Shown: positions 45,436 through 57,400 of the stretch, piece by piece
How positions within the stretch are numbered: position 1 is the stretch's first letter
How the letters are laid out: each line of letters starts with the position of its first letter
NCBI GenBank assembly: GCA_964017185.1
Contig: OZ024869.1
Span: 4,920,501-4,984,500, forward strand
DNA from: Rugalucina vietnamica
Taxonomy: Eukaryota; Mollusca; Bivalvia; Lucinida; Lucinidae
Length of the DNA: 64,000 bases
Direction: 5' to 3'
The notes under the pieces: generated by a model
What the model was told of the DNA's origin: nothing
The model's database searches: none
What the model saw: only the letters and a program-made list of their open reading frames with translations
Translations under genes and position numbers: made by a program

Positions 45436-48400
45436 TCACAATTTTGATATTGTGCTTTTTGCTCTTTCTCTCAAAACACGGCGTAGTATTTTTCCTGACA
45501 TAGTTCTAGGAATCTGCTCCACAAACTCAACACCACCACGTAGCTTCATGAATGGTGCCACCTGGCCTGAAAAGGTAACCAAATTTACATATAGTACATG
45601 ACATTACTGTTTCTGGTGTAAGATTTGAATTTTTATTTTTAGTTATACATTATTTAAAGAGGAGCACATTTAGCTGAAATAAGCTAGTCTACCATGTGTC
45701 CCTCTAAAACATATATACATATATTTACAAACATGCAAAGTAAAACAATAAAAATATTACAGGTATGTTTAAAATATTAAAAAAAAAATACAAGGAGACG
45801 TTTTAAAGGCACAAAAAGGCATATGTCAGCACATTTAAAACATGATTATACCAAAGCACATAAAATATGATGTTATGCTATTGCACCATAGAATATCCAA
45901 GCAATGTTTGTTATAAAATAAAAATTAAAAGCATATACAGTTTAAACATAAGACTTGATGTTTCTTTTAAAAGCATTAAGTGACGTTGATTTTCTAACTG
46001 ATTCAGGCAATTGGTTCCAAAGCTTAGGTGCTGTTGAGGAAAATGAACGGTCGAATATCGTCGTTTTCGATCTTGGTATCGATAATGTGCCATTTGAAGA
46101 TGATCGTAAAGTACGAGTATGAGTCTGCGATACAGGAATTAGTAGGTCAGATATGTAGGACAGAGTAAGGTTATTTAGAGCTTTATAAGTAAGTACCGCT
46201 TTGTTATAATTATGGCGTTTTTTATGGGTGCACAGCCTAGTTCCTAAAACATGTCAGCGGATGCCGTATCGAAATTAGCGTTCAGAATAATACGCGCTGC
46301 TCTCTTATGTAGTTTTAATATACGATCTAAGTTATTTTTTATGTCGCACTCCATGTACAGGAGCCGTAATCAATTAACGGAAGAAAGTAACCCTAGTAAT
46401 ATACTTTTTGAGCTTCAACTGAGATGTAATTCGAGAGCTGTTTCAGAAGCGAGATTTTAGATGATAGGGTTGTACACAAATAATCTATATGGTCTGTCCA
46501 AAGTAAATTTTATGTATATATTATTCCTAGAAGTTTTTGTTTTCGGACGTTTTTTATATTATTACCATCAATGCATATATCCATATCTTGAGAAATTTTA
46601 GTTTGAGATCGTGTTCAAAGTAATATGCATGTCGTTTTGTCATAGTGTACTTTCATTTTACTTTTGATACCCCAATTTTTCGAATTATTACCCTCGTTTT
46701 GCAGCTTTTAAATTTACCACTTGCATGAGCTGTTGCGTCATCTGCATAGAGATCGCAATCACATCCATCCATATGTAAATGTAGATCATTAATAAATATA
46801 AGAAATAGTGTCGGTCCCAAAATTGAGCCCTGGGGCACACCTGATTTAATTGTAGCTGGTTGTGTGAGGCCTTTACCAGTGTCCATAACTTGTTGACGGT
46901 TGTTGATGTATGAAAAGAACAGTATAAGAACACTGTCATCGAATTTATATCTGGAGAGTTTCGTTAATAAAATATCGTGATTTACTAGATCGAAAGCTTT
47001 TCGAAAGTCCAGAAACAATGCTCCTACTATATCACCATTATCTATGCAAATCATCCATTTATCAACTCTTTATCAACGCATACAGCCGCGGTGGTGTAAT
47101 GGATAAAGTATTCGCTTAGCAATCTAGAGGTTGCGGGTTCGAAACCCGGCTGGTACATATGCCTGTCATGTTGGTGACAAATGTTCACCCTGACGTAATA
47201 AAGGCAAACCGCCCATAGGGGTGTAACATTTTTTTTTTTCAACTAGTTTTATTAAAGCGGTCTGGCAACTATGTTGCGATCGAAATCCAGATTGATTTTC
47301 GTGTAATATACTATAAGACTTAAGTTTAGCATTTTTTTTTTATCCATCATTATTTTCAAAATCAAAAATTTGAAAACTGTCGATACGCTTGTGCATCAAG
47401 TGATGGTCAAATTCATGTATCGAGACGAGTTTGTGTGTTTTTCTTACGTCCACTAGTTGCTACGTTACGTTTAAAAATCGTGCAAAACACGTGCCCAGCA
47501 TTCCACACGCATCACATGTTATCAATTTTTGCCTAGTTTGACTGGTTAAAGTGTCATAAAGAATAAACCGGAATGACATTTGAAAAATTCCATCAGGGGA
47601 CGCCGTTATGGCCTGACGTTAAACCAACGTAACACGAAGATCAATGTGCTCGGTGCAAACATGAAGAATAAGAAAGACAGTTGAATCTTTTGAGCTTGCG
47701 ATAGTACGATAAATCTCCAAGAGCCCTGTTTCATCAGCTGACAGCGCCAAAAACCGAGATCATGACGCCAGACAACGTAAGGCTACCATGATATAAGGCA
47801 ATGACATTTTGACGTCATAGTGACGTAATCGATTTCTAGGCAACCTACGAATTTCAGGCTTGATAACTAACGGCATGGAAAGAGGGATTTGTATCGAAAT
47901 AGCTGACTGCAAACAACCTGCGTGGTGCGAACACCGTGAATATCGCCGATAGGTTTCCGTTCCTGTAAACGTTAAACGTTAACTTGCAAGCCTAGACATG
48001 AACACATCAAACCGTCTAGGCCTACTAAGCGAAAGTTTTCTCGTACAAAGAGCGAATTCGCACGTCATTTCAGCCAATACACACTTATGGTATCATTTCG
48101 GGAGAAAGGCAACGGAACAATACGACGTCAGTTACGTCATACACCAGTTCAGAATGTAACCAAATCTCTACGATCATGGTACAGTACTCTTTTGGTGTTC
48201 AATGACTGTTTTGGGAATAAACCTTTAACTTTTCAGATGCCGAGAAACAATGTGAATTTTGTGTTGACACCCCTGTAAACTCGCAACGTAATAGCATCAG
48301 GAAAAGATGGCTTTCCGGCTAAAAGTGTACACTGTGGTTCCTTTAGGTTTAAATATTGATGGGTTAAAAAGTTTCTTTTAGTTCAACTTCATATCAATTT

Positions 48401-51400
48401 ACAACTTGGAAATTAAGTGAAAATTTCTAAACTTAAGTCTCATAGTATATATTGTACTTAGTTAAGAAGCCCATCAAATGTTTGTTAATGTGTTTGTATA
48501 GATATAGGTATCGGTTTTACTTCCGCTTTTGTATATTGGGTGTATCTTTGCAACATTAAGATTTGATGGAAATGTTGAGGTTTCTATGCTTTTATTTATA
48601 AGAGATGCAATAGAAGGTGCCAAAATATCTGAGGCCATTTTTAAAATTCTAGGCCCGAGACCATCTAGACCGGTAGCTTTTGCTGGGTCAAGTGAATGTA
48701 TGAATTCAGACACTTGCTGTATTGTTATATGCGGAACAGTAAAATAGACATAAGATGGTATTTTAGATTGGATATAGTCTTCGAGTTTCGTGTAATCAGG
48801 CCTCTCCGATGGTTCACTGTCAGCTTTTAATTGTTCACAGACGAAGGCAAAAAATTCATTAAGCTTGACAGCAATGTCTTCCGAATCTGTGTATAAAACG
48901 TTGTTAATGTAAGTTCGTGAGGCAGAGAGCTGAGGTGGTTCTAACGTGTAACCACAATCTATGTTTCGTAGCAAAACTAAGAAAAATTAGGTATAACCCA
49001 AATTAGGTATAACCCAGCAAACCCAAGTTTTTTCTATATAAAAGTGGGGTTCAAGGGGCTATACTTTTCATGGACGTTTTCCTGATGGAACTATTCCTGT
49101 GAGGACTAAACTCTCATCGACGGTAATGAACATGGGTGTTCCTGAAAGTCGTGCTTGTAGTCTATTTAATAAACTCTTCGTGCGTGTGTTGTTTATAGTT
49201 CAAGATACATGGTTTGGGTTTGGTGTGTGTGTTAGAATGTGTATTCATAGGCCCGCTTTATCAAGCTCATTAAACTGCTATTTAACCTAAAAGATTCACA
49301 AAAAATCATTGTAGATTAAAAGGTCTGATAACCTAATATTACCAGCGACAAAATCTTGAAGTTCTCTTTCTGTGACGGATCTACCCTGTTTCTTTACAAT
49401 GTAAGCTTTTGGCAACTCGCCAGCCTCAACATCCGGGACACCAATGACACCTACGTCAGCAACTGTATCGTGACGTAACAAAATGTCTTCGAGCGATGCA
49501 GGAGCTACTTGGTTGGCTTTATACTTGATAAGATCTTTGAGTCTATCGACTATGTAAAGAAACCCATCTGCATCTTGTTTTCCAATATCACCTACAGTAT
49601 AATTAGAAACAAACACACTCCAGTGTCTGTAAAAAGAAATAAAGATCAACATATTGTGAAAATAGCTTCTTGTCTGGTGGTTCAACTGGTGTTTTCTTTT
49701 GCTTAGGATTTCAGTGAGTTATTCGGCGCCCAGGGATTCCCATTGTCGGACAGCTTACTGAATCTTGAGTCCTCGTTTTTGAGGTCAGGGTGGTTATCGT
49801 GTGTAGCCCGAGATCCAAAATCCAGGAGATGTCAAAATTTTGGTTTACCCTACACGATCTTGGCCTTAAGGTTTGATGGCTTTTTTTGAAAGATATATGA
49901 TAGTAGTCTATGAAACAGGTCCGTGTATAAAAATTTAGGCCGGCGAAAGTCTTCAAAATGGCCGCCATCCAAGATGGCCGCCAAAATTAGGAATTGTACA
50001 GGTTTGTGTAATAAACTTTTTCATTTTAGATTTTGTTACATTTAACTGCATTCAGTGTTGGTTTTCATTAAATCAACATATGTTGAAGCATATTAAGTTT
50101 ATTTAACACAGTTTGGATGTTCTCATGTGTTACATACATTACTTTTTAACGCTATCTGCCATTAAATGATAGATTGGCTGTTATTGTTTCTTTGAGTGGT
50201 ATCATTTAAAGGTTTAAGTGTGTCTTTGTATTTAGTGCAGTGAAAGACATAAGGAACATCTATATAAAGCAATTTCAGATACATAATCTTAACACTTAAG
50301 TCAACAATGGGTCTTTGAACGCTTAAATCCGGGTTCACACTTGATCACTAAAATATCATAAATTCACATATTTTGGGTTTGAATACATTAATTGAACAGC
50401 TACTTATGTTTTATCAATAAAACATAAAATAGTAATTTGCATTTTTAAATTAATTTGATTTAGGACGATTTTGATGTTCTCACATGTTACATACGTTACA
50501 CCATTAATGTTACATGCTACAAAATCATAATATCCATTGTTACTGTATATTTTAGTGTTATTCTTTAAAGTTTTTGTGTATTTTTGCATTAATATTTTTA
50601 CAAAACATGAGGGTTGTCTTGCTATAGCCATTTTTGGTTTTTTTTTTTTGTTTTTTTTTTGCTTTAGTTGGTCAGCATTTGAAGGCATAAATAAAGGTTC
50701 AACTCGATGACTGAATACTGATACATTTGGGTTCTTAACACACAAAATTTCAACAGCTGCTGAATTTTTATGAATTATAATACAAATGTCGTAGCACATT
50801 TACCTCCAATTATATTTGAATGTTCTCTATGTTCTCAAGATGTTGATAACTGTTACATATGTTACTTGTCATAGGATATCCCATAATCCCATATAAAATC
50901 ATTATTTGCCTAATCTTGTTTGTTTAATGGTCCCGATTTCTGTTAATGAAAGCCTATCTTGTATTTTCTTTATAAAAGATTGTGATAATTTTAATCAAAG
51001 TAAATTTGTGAAGTTTTGAAGACCATGTTGGTGTAGTATTATAGCAACACACTCCTAAACGAGTGCCTCTTGTTTTGAACCATGCTGGCACGGAGTTACA
51101 TTTCCATAACCCATATTTGACGAATGCATTTTCCCGTCTTTATCATTCTGGTGAGTATTCAGTTCTTAGGGGCATCAGGTGTAATTTTTAAATTCTATTT
51201 AACTTTCGATGAAAATTCTTTATGCAAACAGAATAGTCCCAGATGGGATGCAGCGTTCTGCAATGTCACATCTTGGGCTATTCTGTTTGCCTATGTCCCA
51301 TAAAAGGGACGCCAGGCTTATATGTGTTAAGCTAGTTAAGCTAAAGGTATCTGGTTAAATGTCTCTGTCAACACAATACTCAAACATTATTTGACTGGCA

Positions 51401-54400
51401 TGTTAACCTACAACACAAATAAAACATTTGGGTGATCAAACTGGTTTTGTTTTCATTAACTTTTGTTTAAAAACAAACATTCCCCTTTACTTGAGGCTAC
51501 TAGTTGTATTAAACACATATAATCTTTGGTCTGAACTATTTACATTACATGTACATATTGTTGTTTTATATATATTTACATGTATATATATAATGTCACG
51601 TGTTAGAATATTTTTCTTTATTAACACAGTGTAGATGTTCTTAACTGTTACATATGTTACTCTTATTGGTATATCCCCATAAAATCAAGAGTTTGACCAT
51701 TTTTGTTCATTTTTAAACTGTTTATAGTAATTTTATGATTTATTATTTTTATGATTGAATTTGTACACATGTATTAATTTTGCAAAAGATTTATAACATT
51801 ATCAGATTATTAACTTTTAAGTTAAACGTTAAATGTCTCTCAGCTAGTTCGCTATGCTAGAGCCTGTTGTAACTACGAAGACTTTGTTGATAGGGGGAAG
51901 TTACTCACCACCAAATTGTTGTCAGGGGTATATCGCAGGACCAAGCTTGTGTCAACTCTTTTAAAAAGTTCTATGGGAGACACCATGACCTTGTTGATCC
52001 CTACAGCGTGGCTGCGTCTAAACTTGTGACTGACCTTATGCCAATTGGCAACAATTAATAAGGCTTTCAATTACTGGACATTCGTTTCTTACCAGATATT
52101 AATTTTCTTGGCTTTGTAAGCAGTCATAAGGACAGGGCGGGTGCATTATAATGGGCAGGTGATGTTCACCCTTCGCAAACACCTGATCACACCTCCTGTT
52201 ATTGGGGGATCCATGCCTGTATGGCTACATATCTCGTATTTGTCAATGTTATTATGGATTTTTACGAGCTAGGATTACGATTTCGGTACCTTGACCCCTT
52301 TACTTTATATTCTTTGGAAGTGGCATAAACAATTAAAAGGAGAAGTGTGGGTACAATTTATACAATTTCTGGCAATGAATAAAACATTGGAAACAGTGAA
52401 CACCCTCAAAGGGGTGAAGTAATGGGCCATACTGCGCAATTTCAGGTAATGAACCCTCATTAGTGACCCTTTATAAATTGTATACGATAGCCAGATAAAT
52501 ACACTGCAAGTTCAAAAAATTACACAAAGGAAGTTTAAATTTAAGACACATGCATAAATTGGGTCAGAGTTTAGAATATGGCTCTCAATGTACATACTAT
52601 GGATGATGTCATATTTAGACATTTTATTTTTTTATTCATCATCATCTGCTGTTTGGATATACATTTCAGACAATACCACTCAAAAAGAAAGTGACATGGT
52701 GGGTTAAGCATATCAAAATTTAAATGATTGAATCAGATAGGTAACAAAAAGACACTCATGGGAGACAAACCCCTTTTCCCGTAAAATCTGATCCAGTAAG
52801 TCATATATGTATTAATAAATTGTTCCCATTTTTAGGATTTTCCCAGTCTATAGTTCTATACACAGTCCTCCTCAACTAAAAATAAAATTGAGATTCTTTA
52901 AGAGCAGTTAACATATTATTGAAAAAGGGGATGCTTGGCTACTTAAGCCTCCTCAGTGACCCTATGGAGCTTTTGTATAGAATATTATAGAAAAGTAATG
53001 TATGTAACAGTTGAGTACACGTAGAGAACATTAAAATTATGTACTTGTATATTAAGTTTAAGATTCTTATAAATATATTTATGTGTTCCGACCCGAACTA
53101 TTTGAGTTTACAATATGTAAGTGATCTAGTTTACCACGAATTTATATGTTTAAAGGCCCATTGCTGACGTTCAAAGCAAATATCGCATCCAAAATGTCTT
53201 TATCAAAATGTTTCCCATGTCTTTTAATGCAATCAATATAATACCAATTCAAAAACCTAAGAGCATATAAACGCCATTTACAACAGTTGTCAATATATTG
53301 ATTCTGTAGGATATATCATTTAAGAAAAGTGATGAATGTAACAGTTGTCAACATCTTCAGAACATGGAAATAATGTTAATCGTGTTAAAGGCTCCTTAGA
53401 AAAGTAACGTATGTAACAGCTGGGTACATCTTGACTCTAAAACATTTGAGTTAAAATTCTATTACATATGTTCAATCTATAAAACCCCATCAGCTGTTTT
53501 ATCAATGTGTTTGACCCCAAATATGTGAGTGTATAATATTTTAGGGGTCAAGTTTAAACCTGGATTTATGTGTTTAAAGACCCATCGCTGATGGATGGAG
53601 CAAATAAAGCACACAAACTAACTTAATAAAGATATTTTTTCATGTCTTTTAATGCATTAAATACAAAAAAAAATAAAAAACTTTAGAGAATAACATTAAA
53701 ATAAACAAGAATAGTCAATATATTAATTTTGTAGGAAATATTATAAAAAGGTAACATATGTAACAGTTAGGAACGTCTTGAGGGTATCAAAATTATAAAA
53801 TGGAGTTAGCGGTTCTAATCCATATAATTTATTAACAAATCATCAACAGCTGTTGATTGTATGTATGATCAGACCCAAAATATGTGAGTTTACCCAAAAT
53901 ATGTGAGTTTACAATATTAAGTGATCAAGAGTGAACCTTGATTTATGTGATAAAAGACCTGAGGCTGACCACCAAATGCAGATAAACGACCCAAAGAAGC
54001 TTTATCAAGACGCTACTCAAGTCTTTTAAGGAACACTTTGCATAAACACTTCAAAAACTTTGAAGAATGGCACTAAGATAAACACTAATAGTCAATATTT
54101 TCATTTCTCGCAAGTAACATTAATATAGTAACGTATGTAACGCATGAGAACATCAAAACTGGGTTAATTCAACTTAATATGCTAAAGCATAATGTTGAGT
54201 TTATAGAAAATCTACACTGAAAGCACTTAAATGTAACAAAATCTAAAATGAAAACGCTTTTTACTCAAGCCTGTATAAATCCTAATTTTGGCGGCCATCT
54301 TGGATGGCGGCCATTTTGAAGACTTTCGCCGGCCTAAATTTTTATACACGGACCTGTTTCATAGACTACTATCATATATCTTTCAAAAAAAGCCATCAAA

Positions 54401-57400
54401 CCTTAAGGCCAAGATCGTGTAGGGTTAACCAAAAATTTGGGCCTTGGATCTCGGACTAGTGGTTATCGGGTGGTTATCGTGATTTATTCAACACGAGGAC
54501 CGAACAACTAACTATAAATATTATAAACCACTGCGGAAGATGAGGATGAGGTTAGGCGCCTGTAAAACTGGTTTAAGCCCCACAGTTATTTTAAATTACT
54601 GATTGTTCCAATGCGATACTTCTGTGTTGGTTCTAATTGTTTTATATTATGGAGTCGAATTTTTGTGCTGTTTGAGCCTTATGTACGTTTTCATATTTTA
54701 GTTAAGTTCGGGTAACTGAGTGGCCGCCTATTGGGGAATAGCTGCTCACTCGGCTTACGATAGATATTCTTGGTATATGTACCTAAGTGTCAGTTAAGTT
54801 TTCCCCACCCCTCGGTTTGTGGAGTGTGAATTTCTTTCTGATTGCGCCATTTCCTGTTGATTGCCTACTTCTACCTTTTTTCCCTAGGATACCCATTTGT
54901 CCCTTTTGTGCCGTAACTAATACTACGTTTTACATACATTCGAAATTAAGCGTTCATTTATATGTATAAATACGCATGGAAATAAGTTAGGGAACACCTG
55001 GACTACCAACTTGAGACTGTATATATCCTTCGAAGAATGTTTCAGTGACACTTTCCAAGAATCTGCAGTATCAAAAGTTGATTCTAAGTGAAAATGGTTA
55101 GCATCAAACATAAACTGCGGCGGACAGCAGCCATCTATGATTCAGAACGTTTAGCAAGATTTAAGAAACGCGCTGATATTCGATGCTATAACTTCATTCT
55201 ATGAACTCGCATTGTCGTATTTTTTTATTTTTTTTTTCGTAAGCATCAAGCTGAGACATGACTTGTTGAACTTTAAATGATCATCAATTCTTTATTCTCA
55301 TACCGACAGTCGGCGGTAGATCCATACTTTTCCGGGTGAAGGTTTCATGGTCATGCTTTGTTCTTTGGCTATACATTTTGCAGGTTGTAAATGTTGGGCC
55401 AGATATATTCGATATGACCCTTTAGGAATTTAAACATGCACGTTCTGGTCAATAAGACAGCGCAATTATTCTTTTGCGACTTTATTTGCAAAAGTTACAA
55501 GAATTTTGCTTTCTATAGAAATCAATGCAAACTGCAGATCTTGTATGATTAGTTGGTTTGGAGATGAAACGTGAAGTTTTGGATTCGAAGTCGTTTATTC
55601 TGTAACGAACAGCGGAGCCAAGCCACAGCAAACTCCGTCGGTGGAAAAGAATGCTCATCCACCAAGGGTGGTTTACTGCGCTCTATACTCAACACTTACT
55701 CAATTCACAAAGTTTCGAGTTTGAAATTTGCATATTACAAGCACTCAATATGCCGCTAATACGTTTTCCAAGGGAGGCTATCCCGTCACAATTCATTGTG
55801 AACGATCATATTCAACATTTTGTTCCCGTTTCGCTTTCAAAAATTGAGTTCTGCGGATTGCAGAAGCAAAAAGGCAAACTTGTATTCAGTAAAGTGTATT
55901 TCTTTATATTTCCATAAATTGGCCTGTAGCTGGCCAAGGTGTGAAATATATGTGAAGAAAATTTCAGTATCGCCAGAAAAATAGAAAATGGATTTTTTCA
56001 AACTTTTCCGAAGAGCGAAGAGTGTTCGATTCCTTAACTTATTTCCATGTGTATATATGATTATATACTTGTGTGACTATATAAAATATGCATTAGTGTA
56101 TGCATCAGTACCTGTTCTAACCCATCCATCGTCCATAAACATTGCCTTGGTCTGGTCCGGCAGGTTGAGATAACCGTGGGATGCCTGTGGTCCTCGAACC
56201 CAGATCTCGCCCGCCTCGTTCACACCACACGTTCTACCAGTTTTTACATCTACAATCTGTAGATACTGACATGTATGAAATGGATCCGAGCTTACCTTGG
56301 GATACATTTTGAAGTTGACACAGAAGTTTGACACATTAAACAGCATGAGTTTAGCAGTTCTGTACCTTTCAGATCAGCGGGGATATTCTGAGAAATCAGA
56401 AACTTATTATCGGTCAAGATTCATTTTCTAACCAATGTTTAATATATTTGGCCCCATTTGGATAATACCAGTCTTTGTATCGACTACCCTCTTGAAAGTT
56501 GCAAAATTTCAGCAATTTTCTTTGGCTCCATATTGCCAAGTCTAAAGGGTCACTGACGAGACTTCAATAGTCGAAACCGCGGTATGGCCCATCCCCGTTC
56601 TCATTAATGTGTTCACCTCAGTTTAAATTTTTATTTGCTATTACTGCAGCTGGTGTTGTGCCGTGTGGCGGCCCTAAAAAGTCTCCCCGTACATTATCCA
56701 TAGTGAAGGTTATGTTTTCGTTTTGGTCCTTTCAGATCAGCGAGGATATTCAGAGAAATCAGAAACTTATTATCGGTCAAGATTCATTTTCTAACCAATG
56801 TTTAATATATTTGGCCACATTTAGATAATACTAGTCTTTGTATCGACTACCCTGTTGAAAGTTGCAAAATTTCAGTAATTCTCTTTGGCTCCATATTGCC
56901 AAGTCTAAAGGGTCACTGACGAGACTTCAATAGTCGAAAAACCGCAGTATGGCCCATCCCCTTTCTCATTAATGTGTTCACTGCTCTTGAAGGATCTCAG
57001 TTTATTTTTGTTTTTTTTTTTCTGTTTACCCACACAATATTCACACAAGTTCAATATTTTGTCAGTTGGGTCACAGTTTACGTAAACATAGTGCAAGATA
57101 AGAGTTGGTTTTCAGTGTTGTCAAAACTGATTTCGTGTCAACTCTTAAAATGCTCTATGGGAACAATCTCGATGTCTACCAAGTACACGTGTCAATAACC
57201 AGACTTTATTTTACCAATTATATTGACATCGCGGGTTTATCCCAATAGGCTGGAGATGTGTTTCCTACTCGCCTTCAACGGGTCACGCTTCCATTTTGGG
57301 TGGTCCAAGTTTGTATTGCTATACTCGGATTCGTTTTTGTTAGTTATAGATTTAATAATTTTGGACTTACTCAGTTTATTTACCCAATCACGAACTTCAG

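Larger units (their letters stand above)
45630..48930 (-). mobile_element. CR1-like LINE, 5'-truncated, invaded by a SINE and a TIR element
   Basis: Minus-strand RT coding from about 48,900 ([50 protein letters not shown]), resuming at 47,300-47,240 (ENQSGFRSQHSCQTALIKL) and 47,060-46,653 ([32 protein letters not shown]). Degraded C-terminal coding is near 46,100-45,950 (readable as SFSSTAPKLWNQLPE). The 3' end at about 45,630-45,720 matches the LINE tail at 30,185-30,318. The element lacks ORF1 and endonuclease. It lies in the last intron of synthetase B, in sense orientation. Confidence 0.82.
49667..54881 (+). mobile_element. Penelope-like retroelement 3' fragment split by a 4.7-kb foldback element (copy 9)
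   Basis: Left part 49,667-49,802: CTTCTTGTCTGGTGGTTC, TTCGGCGCCCAGGGATTC, ending AGGGTGGTTATCG. The right part resumes GGTGGTTATCGTGATTTATT and runs to TTGCCTACTTCTACCTTTTT near 54,881. About 10-11 bp (GGTGGTTATCG) are repeated at the two edges of the insert. It lies in the intron between exons 9 and 8 of synthetase B and is antisense. Confidence 0.82.

Noticed and set aside
47085..47157. tRNA-Ala(AGC) gene
   Set aside because: The A and B boxes are good, but the acceptor stem does not pair and the sequence runs into a SINE body with a T-rich tail.
55571..55917. Overlapping plus-strand frames in an intron of synthetase B
   Set aside because: No recognised domain, start context or splice support.
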